From Massilia oculi (GTDB lineage Bacteria > Pseudomonadota > Gammaproteobacteria > Burkholderiales > Burkholderiaceae_D): a stretch of 64,000 nucleotides of DNA. Of this stretch, positions 8,151 through 16,025 are shown in pieces. The DNA lies in contig NZ_CP029343.1 of the NCBI RefSeq assembly GCF_003143515.1, forward strand, positions 4,154,001 through 4,218,000, read 5' to 3'. Every line of letters starts with the position of its first letter. The first letter of the stretch is position 1. The notes under the pieces were generated by a model. It searched no databases. It saw only the letters and a program-made list of their open reading frames with translations, and had not been told where the DNA came from. Position numbers and translations under genes: made by a program.

Positions 8151-8187
8151 CCTAAGACATCCCATACGAGGGCCTCAACACCGACGA

Positions 8188-8215
8188 GGTTTCAATTTCG
8201 TGACCTATATCCCCC
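8188..8215 (+). repeat. Right copy of 28-bp imperfect direct repeat flanking the island
   Basis: GGTTTCAATT, five bases, ACCTATATCCCCC: same blocks, spacing and orientation as 733-760. It lies between IS481 copy 2 and the tRNA-Lys gene. Confidence 0.6.
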
Positions 8216-8272
8216 GGAGACCAATTTGCACCGCCTACAGGCCGGGGGAGGGACCAGAAATGGACCAGAAAC

Positions 8273-8302
8273 AAAAAAGCCCACGCACCGAAATGCGTGG
8301 GC
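8273..8302 (-). terminator. Rho-independent terminator of tRNA-Lys
   Basis: Perfect 9-bp stem GCCCACGCA / TGCGTGGGC with a 6-nt loop, followed on the minus strand by six T residues (A run 8273-8278). It sits 14 nt beyond the tRNA 3' end. Confidence 0.85.
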
Positions 8303-8316
8303 TTCCTGGTAATTCG

Positions 8317-8392
8317 TGGTAGGCCGTGCGTGGCTCGAACACGCGACCAACGGATTAAAAGTCCGCTGCTCTACCAACTGAGCTAACGACCC
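8317..8392 (-). tRNA. tRNA-Lys (anticodon TTT)
   Basis: 76 nt with CCA encoded (8317-8319 on the minus strand). The cloverleaf is complete: acceptor GGGTCGT with ACGGCCT (containing G-T wobbles), anticodon arm CGGACTTTTAATCCG reading Lys UUU, and T arm GCGTG-TTCGAGC-CACGC. The 3' end points toward the accessory island, the usual orientation for tRNA genes used as integration sites. Confidence 0.95.
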
Positions 8393-8454
8393 GAAGAGGC
8401 AGCATTATAGCGGGCGATTCAGGGGCCGTCCAGCATTCTCGGCACAAACGCCGC

Positions 8455-10251
8455 TCACGACAGCGCCGACGTCACCTTCAGCACCTCATCCGCCGTCGTC
8501 ACGCCGTCGACCACCTTCATCGCGCCGGCAATGCGCAGCGGCTTCATGCCATCCTTCACGCTCTGCTCGCGCAAGGACCGCATCTCGCCCGATTCGCGGA
8601 TCAAGCGCCCGAAGCCTTCGCTTACCGTCAGCAATTCATAAATCCCGGTCCGCCCGCGATACCCGGTCTGCCGGCATTCCGGACACCCCACCGCCCGATA
8701 CACGGTCGCAGGCTTTGCGATCTTCCACGCGCCACCAATGCCATCCCACACCTCATCGCGCAATTCCCCGCCAGGCGCCTTGCACACGGGGCAGAGCGTA
8801 CGCACCAGCCGCTGCGCCATCACCCCGATCAGGGTTGCCTCCAGCAGATAATCCGGCACGCCCAATTCCAGCAGGCGCACCACGGCCGATGGCGCATCGT
8901 TGGTATGCAGGGTCGAAAACACCAGGTGCCCCGTCAGCGCCGCCTGGATCGCCATCTCGGCCGTCTCCAGGTCGCGGATCTCGCCCACCATGATGATGTC
9001 GGGATCCTGCCGCATCAGCGAACGCACGCCGTCGGCAAACGACAGGTCGATCCCCGGCTGCACCTGCATCTGGTTGAATGCCGGTTCCACCATCTCGATC
9101 GGATCCTCGACCGTGCACACGTTCACTTCGCTGGTCGCCAGCGCCTTGAGCGTCGTGTACAGCGTCGTGGTCTTGCCCGATCCCGTCGGCCCGGTCACGA
9201 GAATGATCCCGTGCGGACGGCGCGTCAGCCCATCCCAGCGCTCTGCATCGTCGGGCGGGAAACCCAGTTCCGGCAGTGTCTTGACGACGACGTCGGGATC
9301 GAAGATGCGCATCACCAGTTTTTCGCCGAACGCGGTCGGCATCGTCGACAGCCGCAATTCGACCTCCCTGCCGCCGGCGGTAAGCGTCTTGATGCGGCCG
9401 TCCTGCGGCCGGCGTTTTTCGATCACGTCCATCCGCCCCAGCAGCTTGATGCGCGCGGTCATCGCGATCATCACCGCCGCCGGCACCTGATAGACCTGGT
9501 GCAGCACGCCATCGATACGAAAACGCACGGTCGCGAATTCGCGCTTGGGTTCGAGGTGGATATCCGAGGCGCGCTGCTCGAAGGCGTAACCCCACAGCCA
9601 GTCGACGATATTGACGATGTGCTGGTCGTTGGCGTCGAACTGCTTGTTCGATTTTCCCAGTTCGACCAGCTGCTCGAAGTTGTTGCGCATCGCGACGTCC
9701 TGCCCGCTGCTGCGGCTGGCGTCGCGGATCGACTTGGCCAGCGCGAAGAACTGCGCAATGTACTGGGCGATGTCGAGCGGATTGGCCAGCACCAGTTCGA
9801 TGCGGCGGCGCGAGACCTTGGCGATCTCGGCTTCCCATTCGGTCAGCGCCGGATCGGCCGTCGCCACCACGAGCGTGGTCGGCGTCATTTCCACCGGCAG
9901 GATATTGAAGCGGGCCGCATAGCTGGCCGACATCACGTCCGCCACCTTGGTGAAATCGATCTTCAGCGGGTCGATGCGAATGAAGGGCAGGCCGACCTTG
10001 GCCGCGCACCATTCGGTCAGCACATCCAGCGTCAGCAGCCGGTGCGGCGGCAGGGCGGAGACCAGTTTGCACTGCGCCACCGCCGTCAGCGGATGCATGA
10101 TGCCCGGCGCGTTCTTCAATATCGCCTGGGCCTGGGCGAAATCGGCTTTGACTTTATCCTTGGTGACGATCCCGTCGGCCAGCAGCCACGAGAAAATCGA
10201 TTGCAGGTCGAGCTTGCGCAGGCTGGCGGGTTTTTGCGGGATGGCGTTCAC
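8455..10251 (-). CDS. GspE/PilB-type secretion or pilus assembly ATPase
   Basis: 598 residues from the GTG at 10251. This start is preferred because an upstream extension would run through the neighbouring gene, and an AGGG stretch lies just before it. An N-terminal MshEN/T2SSE_N-like region (about 1-200) is followed by the hexameric ATPase core. The core has Walker A GPTGSGKTT near 354, Asp and His boxes, and a Walker B region (PDIIMVGEIRD) near 420. Two CxxC pairs (CPVC near 487 and CPEC near 522) form the zinc-binding motif of the family. Such ATPases power pilin or pseudopilin assembly at the inner membrane. No other pilus or type II secretion gene is next to it, so I cannot say which machine it serves. 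It starts 19 bp after the spermidine-synthase-like gene, so the two probably share a transcript. Confidence 0.85.
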   Translation of the reverse strand: MNAIPQKPASLRKLDLQSIFSWLLADGIVTKDKVKADFAQAQAILKNAPGIMHPLTAVAQCKLVSALPPHRLLTLDVLTEWCAAKVGLPFIRIDPLKIDFTKVADVMSASYAARFNILPVEMTPTTLVVATADPALTEWEAEIAKVSRRRIELVLANPLDIAQYIAQFFALAKSIRDASRSSGQDVAMRNNFEQLVELGKSNKQFDANDQHIVNIVDWLWGYAFEQRASDIHLEPKREFATVRFRIDGVLHQVYQVPAAVMIAMTARIKLLGRMDVIEKRRPQDGRIKTLTAGGREVELRLSTMPTAFGEKLVMRIFDPDVVVKTLPELGFPPDDAERWDGLTRRPHGIILVTGPTGSGKTTTLYTTLKALATSEVNVCTVEDPIEMVEPAFNQMQVQPGIDLSFADGVRSLMRQDPDIIMVGEIRDLETAEMAIQAALTGHLVFSTLHTNDAPSAVVRLLELGVPDYLLEATLIGVMAQRLVRTLCPVCKAPGGELRDEVWDGIGGAWKIAKPATVYRAVGCPECRQTGYRGRTGIYELLTVSEGFGRLIRESGEMRSLREQSVKDGMKPLRIAGAMKVVDGVTTADEVLKVTSALS

Positions 10252-10270
10252 GGTGGCCCTGGCTGAGTGG

Positions 10271-11053
10271 TCAATCGGTGGCGAGCAATCCCTTGATCCA
10301 GGACTTGGCAGGCAGCTTGGTCTGCGCCACGATCTGCGCGGCGCGCGCCGCGAGCGCGTCCTTGTCGAGCGTGGGGCGGGTCTTGAAGCACAGCGCCACC
10401 ACATTCCCGTCGTGTACCTCGGGCAGGCAGATCACGTGGCCGAAGGCGAACTTCATCGCCTTCAGGTTCCTGGCGAAGCTCGGGTGGTCGCCGAACAGGT
10501 TGACGGTCATGATGCCGTGCTGCGTCAGGCAGGCGGCGCAGGCCTGGTAGAACTCCGGCGTGTCGAGCACCGGGCCGCGCGCGGTGGCGTCGTACAGGTC
10601 GCACTGCAGGACGTCAAAGGCATCGTGGTTGGCCGGATCCTCGACGAAGTCGAGCGCATCCATCTCCAGCACGCGCAGGCGCTCGTCCTCGGGCGGCAGC
10701 TTGAACATCGAATTGCAGATCGCGATCACGGATTCGTTGAGTTCGACGGCGGTCACGCTCGCCTCGGGAAACTGGCGATAGCAGAACTTGGTCAGGGCGG
10801 CCGTCCCCAGGCCGAGCTGGGCGATGGCTTGCGGCGCCGCGATGAACAGCATCCACGCCATCATCTGCTGCGCGTATTCGAGCTCGGGCCAGTCGGGCTT
10901 GCGGATGCGCATCGCGCCTTGCACCCATTCGGTACCGAAGTGGAGGTAGCGGACACCGTCCTGTTCGGACAGCGTGACGGGTGCGAATTTCGGTTTGCGC
11001 GCCGGACGGCGCGAGGATTCGACTTGTTCGATGGATTTGCGTTTGATGAGCAT
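10271..11053 (-). CDS. Spermidine-synthase-like class I SAM-dependent protein
   Basis: 260 residues from the ATG at 11053. It has the Rossmann-fold glycine motif (IAQLGLGTAALTKF), an acidic strand end (VTAVELNE), and the 'D-x-Y-D' style acceptor-site loop (VLQCDLYDA) of the SpeE family. Spermidine synthases proper have an N-terminal beta-barrel and the GGGDG motif, whereas this protein has GLGTAA, so it may be a SpeE-like methyltransferase or polyamine synthase paralogue. Cytoplasmic. Substrate unknown. Confidence 0.72.
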   Translation of the reverse strand: MLIKRKSIEQVESSRRPARKPKFAPVTLSEQDGVRYLHFGTEWVQGAMRIRKPDWPELEYAQQMMAWMLFIAAPQAIAQLGLGTAALTKFCYRQFPEASVTAVELNESVIAICNSMFKLPPEDERLRVLEMDALDFVEDPANHDAFDVLQCDLYDATARGPVLDTPEFYQACAACLTQHGIMTVNLFGDHPSFARNLKAMKFAFGHVICLPEVHDGNVVALCFKTRPTLDKDALAARAAQIVAQTKLPAKSWIKGLLATD

Positions 11054-11133
11054 AAAGAAGCCTGGTGGAATCGCCCTATTATCGGGGGACGGGTTCGCCC
11101 GGCGCAAGCTCGGGGATAAGTTCTGAATGCAAC

Positions 11134-11156
11134 AACGCGGCCTCGTGGGCCGCGTT
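11134..11156 (-). terminator. Hairpin downstream of glycine-zipper gene
   Basis: A 9-bp GC-rich stem (AACGCGGCC / GGCCGCGTT) with a 5-nt loop lies 24 bp after the stop of the glycine-zipper gene. It has no real T run, so termination would be inefficient. Confidence 0.5.
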
Positions 11157-11179
11157 GCTCGATTTCCGACGGTGCAAGA

Positions 11180-11722
11180 TCAGTACTGGCTGTACGCCTG
11201 CTGGCCGTTGTAGCTGTCCAGCGGCTCGACCGAGACCCGCAGGCGCACGCGGTTGCCCGGGTCGCGGCTCATCAGCGACGTGTAGGTCTGGCCACGGTAT
11301 TCATAGGTCACGTTGTAGCCGGCGGTGCGCGATTCGATCGCTTCCACGGTGCGGCATTGCTGCACAGCCTGTTCTTGCACCGAGTTGCCGACCGGACGGC
11401 CATTGTTCTGGACGCGGTCGCCGACCATGGCGCCGGCGATCGCGCCCGCTGCCGATGCGGCCACTTTACCGTTGCCGCTGCCGACCTGGCTGCCCAGCAG
11501 GGCGCCCGCGATACCGCCGATGATCGTGCCGCCGGCGCCGCGCTCCTGCTGCACCGGCACCTGCACGTATTCGGTACGGCACTCCTGGCGCGGGGTACGG
11601 ACCTGCTCGACACGCGGCTCGACGCGCACCACGCGGCCGAAGTCTTCGAAGTCGGCGGCCTGGGCCAGTGGCAGGATGGCGATGCCGAGTGCCGAGATGA
11701 TCAGTTTGGCTTGCAAGTTCAT
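11180..11722 (-). CDS. Glycine-zipper 2TM (17-kDa antigen-like) envelope protein
   Basis: 180 residues. An N-terminal signal peptide (about 1-22, cleaved after AQA) carries it to the periplasm. A basic region with the Cys in PRQEC is followed by a glycine zipper (about 64-104, GGTIIGGIAGALLG.. and AGAIAGAMVGD), as in Rickettsia 17-kDa antigen and SlyB-type proteins. The C-terminus is a small beta-rich domain (NVTYEYRGQTYTSLM). There is no lipobox Cys at the signal cleavage site. Likely an outer-membrane-associated stress or integrity protein. It is transcribed away from the barstar-like gene. Confidence 0.8.
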   Translation of the reverse strand: MNLQAKLIISALGIAILPLAQAADFEDFGRVVRVEPRVEQVRTPRQECRTEYVQVPVQQERGAGGTIIGGIAGALLGSQVGSGNGKVAASAAGAIAGAMVGDRVQNNGRPVGNSVQEQAVQQCRTVEAIESRTAGYNVTYEYRGQTYTSLMSRDPGNRVRLRVSVEPLDSYNGQQAYSQY

Positions 11723-12096
11723 GGTAGTACCTCGTTGAGTGGTGCGACTTGGTTCGTCGATTCGTTACAGGCTTGATGGTACGCCTATCGCAAAAAACCA
11801 TCGAATCCGCATGGCAACAAAATGTAACAGCGAATAAAGCGCGTAACAACTCGCGCCAGAATGAAACCGGCCCCTGAATGGGTGTTTCCGTGTCATATAT
11901 GGACCTACCGATTCTTACAAATAGGCATCTGAAACTCACATTTGGGTTGCTTCCAATACCACAAAACGTTACCCTTACACAAATCATGGACTTATTGGCG
12001 TATAGCAACGACAGCGAGGTAAGAAGCAGCAGCGCTACCCAGCGCCGCGAGGGGTGGCGCCATGGCGCGTTATTGACAGGTCGATTTGAGGAAAAA
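11723..12096. other. Divergent intergenic region
   Basis: About 375 bases between the minus-strand glycine-zipper gene and the plus-strand barstar-like gene. It is AT-richer than the flanking genes and must hold both promoters. I could not define -35/-10 pairs with confidence and see no further gene. Confidence 0.4.
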
Positions 12097-12513
12097 ATGA
12101 GTTTGTTGATGAGAGTGGCGCCAAATCTTGTTCAAGCCATCCGCGCGTTTCGCGTTGGCGATTTGCAACAGGAGGCTGGGCGACTCGGACATCATTTCCT
12201 GTACGCCCACTGCGCCAATACGCTCACCAAGCAGCAGGTCTGCGCCCGCATCGGCGAGAATTTTTATTTCCCCAAACCGTGCAGCAAGAATTTCGATGCG
12301 CTGCGCACCTGTCTGACCGAGACCATCCACGAAGCCGGCCCGCAGCCGGGCTTCATCGTGGTGCTCGAGCAGCTGCCGAGCGCTCAGAAGTTCGACAAGG
12401 AAGCGCGCGAAAACCTGCTCGACGTGTTCCGCGACGCGGCCGAATTCTGGGCCGAGAAAAAGGTGCCGTTCCGCGTGTTCTACTCGTTCGCGACCGTCCC
12501 GCCGACCGCCTGA
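12097..12513 (+). CDS. Barstar-family protein
   Basis: 138 residues from the ATG at 12097, chosen because GAGG sits six bases upstream and because the sequence before it does not look like protein. The C-terminal ~85 residues follow the barstar fold: KNFDALRTCLTE, VVLEQLP, then an amphipathic helix and a final strand (VPFRVFYSF). Barstar inhibits barnase-type RNases by strand-helix docking. No barnase gene is adjacent, so the partner is either elsewhere or absent. The N-terminal 45 residues are an extra helical extension. Confidence 0.72.
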   Translation: MSLLMRVAPNLVQAIRAFRVGDLQQEAGRLGHHFLYAHCANTLTKQQVCARIGENFYFPKPCSKNFDALRTCLTETIHEAGPQPGFIVVLEQLPSAQKFDKEARENLLDVFRDAAEFWAEKKVPFRVFYSFATVPPTA

Positions 12514-12587
12514 ATCCGCTGAAATCCGCCCCGTGAGGGACCCGAAGGGCTGCGGTTGGCAGCCGGCGTTACGGTACAATGCCGGCT

Positions 12588-13229
12588 ATGAAAAACATCG
12601 TGATCCTCATTTCCGGCCGCGGAAGCAATATGGAAGCGGTCGTGCGCGCGGCCCAGGCTGAAGGTTGGCCGGCCCGTATTGCAGCGGTGATCAGCAACAA
12701 GCCCGATGCCGGCGGCCTGGCATTTGCCCAGTCGCGCGGCATCCCGACCGCCGTGGTGTCGAACAAGGAGTTCGCCACCCGCGCCGAATTCGACGCCAGA
12801 TTGCAGGAAGTCATCGATACCTTCCAGCCCGACCTGGTCGTGCTGGCCGGCTTCATGCGCATCCTGACCGCGCCCTTCGTGGAACACTACGCGGGCCGGA
12901 TGTTGAATATCCACCCGTCGCTGCTGCCCCTGTTCCCGGGGCTGCACACGCACCAGCAGGCGCTCGACGCCGGCATGCTTGAGCACGGCGCGACCGTGCA
13001 CTTCGTCACCGCCGAACTCGATCATGGCCCGTCGGTGCTGCAGGCCAGGATCCCCGTCCTGCCGGGCGATACGCCGGACCTGCTGGCTGCACGCCTGCTG
13101 GCCGAGGAACACAAGATCTACCCACGCGCCGTACGCCTGTTCATCGAAGACCGCCTGGTCATCGAAGACGGCGCGGTGCGCATCGTCGCGTCCATGGATC
13201 GCACCCAGGCCGACGCCATCAGTATTTAA
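12588..13229 (+). CDS. purN: Phosphoribosylglycinamide formyltransferase
   Basis: 213 residues from the ATG at 12588, where the family's MKNIVILISGRGSN begins; an in-frame ATG also occurs 9 bp upstream. The catalytic triad is N107, H109 (MLNIHPSLLP) and D145 (ELDHGP). The formyl-folate loop PGLHTHQQAL is present. It transfers formyl from 10-formyl-THF to GAR in the third step of de novo purine synthesis. The rRNA methyltransferase gene starts 12 bp after its stop and is probably co-transcribed. Confidence 0.95.
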   Translation: MKNIVILISGRGSNMEAVVRAAQAEGWPARIAAVISNKPDAGGLAFAQSRGIPTAVVSNKEFATRAEFDARLQEVIDTFQPDLVVLAGFMRILTAPFVEHYAGRMLNIHPSLLPLFPGLHTHQQALDAGMLEHGATVHFVTAELDHGPSVLQARIPVLPGDTPDLLAARLLAEEHKIYPRAVRLFIEDRLVIEDGAVRIVASMDRTQADAISI

Positions 13230-13241
13230 TCAAGGATTCAC

Positions 13242-14576
13242 ATGAGATTGCCTCCAGCGATCGTCGCCAAGACCGAAGAAGTCTTGCGCGAGATTCTCCG
13301 TTTTACTTCGCCTGCCGACGTCACCCTGTCGCGCTTCTTCAAGGACAACCCGCGCTTCGGCGGCCGCGAGCGCGGCGTCATCGCCGAAGCCGTGTACGCC
13401 GTGCTGCGCAATAAATCGTTCTTCACCGACTTCGCCGGCCATGGCAACACGCCGTCGATGCGCAAGCTGGCCCTGCTGGGCCTGGCCGAGACCGTCGGCA
13501 TCGACAGCATCGGCGGCTTGACCGACGACGAGACCGATTTCCTCACCCGCATCAAGGAAGTCGACCGCAACCTGCTGCCGGGCCCAATCCGCGCGAACCT
13601 GCCGCAATGGCTGTTCGACAAGCTGGTGGCCCAGTTCGGCGAGCAGGAGGCGCTGGAACTGGCGGCCGTGCTGAACACCCCGGCGCCGCTGGACCTGCGC
13701 GTCAATTCCATCAAGGCCGAGCGCGACGACGTGATCGCCCAGCTGGCGCAAGCGCCGATCGTGGCCGAGCCGATGCCGTTCGCGCCGCTGGGCCTGCGCG
13801 TGCAGAAGAAGCCGGCGTTGCAGAACCTGCCGCTGTTCAAGGAAGGCGCGATCGAAGTGCAGGACGAAGGCAGCCAGGTGCTGGCCCAGATCGTCGGCGC
13901 GCGCCGCGGCGAGATGGTGGTCGACTTCTGCGCCGGCGCCGGCGGCAAGACGCTGGCCCTGGGTGCGCTGATGCGCAATACCGGCCGCCTGTACGCCTTC
14001 GACGTCTCGGAAAAACGCCTGACCAAGCTGAAGCCGCGCATGGCGCGCAGCGGCCTGTCGAACGTGCATCCGGTGGTGATCGCGCATGAACGCGATGCGA
14101 AAGTCAAACGCCTGGCCGGCAAGATCGACCGCGTGCTGGTCGACGCGCCGTGCTCGGGCCTGGGCACCCTGCGCCGCAACCCGGACGTCAAATGGCGCCA
14201 GCAGCCGAGCGCCGTCGCCGAGATGCAAGAGAAGCAAGCCTCGATCCTGGACGCGGCGTCGCGCCTGGTCAAGAACGGCGGCCGCCTGGTGTACGCCACC
14301 TGCAGCCTGCTGAACGAAGAGAACGACGTCATCGTCGAAGGCTTCCTGGCCAATCACGCCGACTTCGAGCTGGTGCCGATGAGCCAGGTGCTGGCCGAGC
14401 AAAAGATTCCGCTCGAGATGGACAACTACCTGAAACTGCTGCCGCACAAGCACCAGACCGACGGCTTCTTCGCCGCCGTCCTGCAGCGCAAGGCGTTGCC
14501 CAAGCCGGTCAAGGCTGTCGTCGCCGATGAGGCGGCCGCCGCGGACGACGCTGCCGCAGCCGCGGACGGAGAGTAA
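13242..14576 (+). CDS. RsmB/NOP-family rRNA (cytosine-5) methyltransferase
   Basis: 444 residues. The N-terminal region is helical (NusB-like in RsmB). The SAM domain shows motif I (VDFCAGAGGKTLAL), motif IV with the Cys that resolves the adduct (DAPCSGLGTL, C304), and motif VI with the catalytic Cys (YATCSLL, C354). Both cysteines required by m5C-RNA methyltransferases are present. The likely target is 16S rRNA (C967), as for RsmB. The last 25 residues form an Ala/Asp-rich tail. It lies between purN and an MscS channel gene, with short gaps. Confidence 0.85.
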   Translation: MRLPPAIVAKTEEVLREILRFTSPADVTLSRFFKDNPRFGGRERGVIAEAVYAVLRNKSFFTDFAGHGNTPSMRKLALLGLAETVGIDSIGGLTDDETDFLTRIKEVDRNLLPGPIRANLPQWLFDKLVAQFGEQEALELAAVLNTPAPLDLRVNSIKAERDDVIAQLAQAPIVAEPMPFAPLGLRVQKKPALQNLPLFKEGAIEVQDEGSQVLAQIVGARRGEMVVDFCAGAGGKTLALGALMRNTGRLYAFDVSEKRLTKLKPRMARSGLSNVHPVVIAHERDAKVKRLAGKIDRVLVDAPCSGLGTLRRNPDVKWRQQPSAVAEMQEKQASILDAASRLVKNGGRLVYATCSLLNEENDVIVEGFLANHADFELVPMSQVLAEQKIPLEMDNYLKLLPHKHQTDGFFAAVLQRKALPKPVKAVVADEAAAADDAAAAADGE

Positions 14577-14585
14577 GGAGTTCCG

Positions 14586-15932
14586 ATGCCGCTGTCAGAC
14601 CTGCTGAGCGTCCTGCTGGACGACGCCCGCCGTCCCGCCATCGCCTGGCAGATCGTTGCCCTTGCCCTGTGCGTGGCGGTGGGCTGGGGGCTGGCGCGGC
14701 TGATCCACCGTTCGCTGCTGAAAGACCGGGCCCAGACGGGCGGCCTGATCAGTGTTGGCCTGGGCAGCTTCAGCCGCGTGCTGTGGCCGCTCCTGACCGT
14801 GGGGCTGCTGGCGCTGGCCAAGACCGTGCTGGCGCAATACCAGGGCGTGTCGCTGCTGCGCGTGGCGCTGCCGCTGTTCATGTCGCTGGCGGTGATCCGC
14901 ACCTTCTTCTACCTGCTGCGGCGCGCCTTCGCGCGGCGCGGCCAGCTGGGCGCGGCATTGCAGACCTTCGAGAAGGTATTCGCCTTTGTGGTCTGGATCG
15001 TCGTCGCCCTGCACCTGACCGGCGTCCTGCCGGACGTGATGAGGGCGCTCGAGAATACCGTCCTCCCGGTCGGCAAGAACAAGATTTCGATCGCCGACCT
15101 GCTGCAGGGCGCGATCTCGATCGTCGTGCTCATGATGCTGGCGCTGTGGGCCGGCGCCGCGCTCGAAGAGCGCCTGATGGGCTTCGAGCGCATGCACAGC
15201 TCGCTCAGGGTGGCGATGGCGCGCGTGGGCCGCGCGGCCCTGATCCTGGTCGCGGTACTGTTCAGCCTGTCGCTGGCCGGGCTCGACCTGACCGTGCTGT
15301 CGGTGTTCGGCGGCGCGCTGGGCGTCGGCCTCGGTCTGGGCATGCAACGCATTGCCAGTAATTACGTGTCCGGTTTCATCATCCTGTTCGAGCGCAGCCT
15401 GTCGATCGGCGATCCGATCACGCTGGATAAATACTCCGGCAAGGTGGCGCGCATCAATACGCGCTACACGGTGTTGCGCGGTTCCGACGGCACGCAAACG
15501 CTGCTGCCGAACGAGATGCTGATCACGGGCGTGGTGCTGAACCAGTCGGGCACCAACCGCAACGTGCGCGCGATCACCAAGCTGGTCGTGTCCTACGACA
15601 GCGACCTGTCCGTGGTCATGCCGCTGCTGGAAGAGCAGCCGAAGGGCGTCGCACGCGTGCTCGAGACGCCGGCGCCGAACGTGCTGCTCAATGCCTTCGT
15701 GGCCGACGGCTACGAGCTCGAAGTGGGCTTCTGGCTGGGCGACCCCGAGAACGGGCAGGGCGGTCCGATTTCCGAAGTGAACCGCAAGATCTACGCACTT
15801 GTGCATTCCGGCGCGATCAAACTCGGACATCCGTCGATGGATACGCGGTTGCTCGACGCCCATATCAGCAAGGTAGTAGCGCGCACGCCACTCACCGACG
15901 TCACTGGGGCTGGCGCAAAATTGAGCAAGTAA
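14586..15932 (+). CDS. MscS-family mechanosensitive channel
   Basis: 448 residues. Several hydrophobic helices occupy the first 240 residues. The MscS pore helix and beta domain follow (SVFGGALGVGLGLGMQRIASNYVSGFIILFERSLSIGD), with the Gly/Ala-packed TM3 and conserved NYVSGFII segment. A C-terminal alpha/beta vestibule region follows. It gates in the inner membrane under hypo-osmotic stress. It starts 9 bp after the methyltransferase stop. Confidence 0.9.
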   Translation: MPLSDLLSVLLDDARRPAIAWQIVALALCVAVGWGLARLIHRSLLKDRAQTGGLISVGLGSFSRVLWPLLTVGLLALAKTVLAQYQGVSLLRVALPLFMSLAVIRTFFYLLRRAFARRGQLGAALQTFEKVFAFVVWIVVALHLTGVLPDVMRALENTVLPVGKNKISIADLLQGAISIVVLMMLALWAGAALEERLMGFERMHSSLRVAMARVGRAALILVAVLFSLSLAGLDLTVLSVFGGALGVGLGLGMQRIASNYVSGFIILFERSLSIGDPITLDKYSGKVARINTRYTVLRGSDGTQTLLPNEMLITGVVLNQSGTNRNVRAITKLVVSYDSDLSVVMPLLEEQPKGVARVLETPAPNVLLNAFVADGYELEVGFWLGDPENGQGGPISEVNRKIYALVHSGAIKLGHPSMDTRLLDAHISKVVARTPLTDVTGAGAKLSK

Positions 15933-16025
15933 AACTGCCGTGCGGTAGTAGAACCACGTAAAATGCTGGGGTTGTAGATGTGCAGTCACAGTGGTTGCAC
16001 ATTGGATAAGCCCTTTGGAGACTGA

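Noticed and set aside
10252..10404. 51-residue N-terminal extension of the GspE-like ATPase
   Set aside because: Arg/Ser/Pro-rich translation of the opposite-phase neighbour gene; no family similarity before the GTG at 10251.
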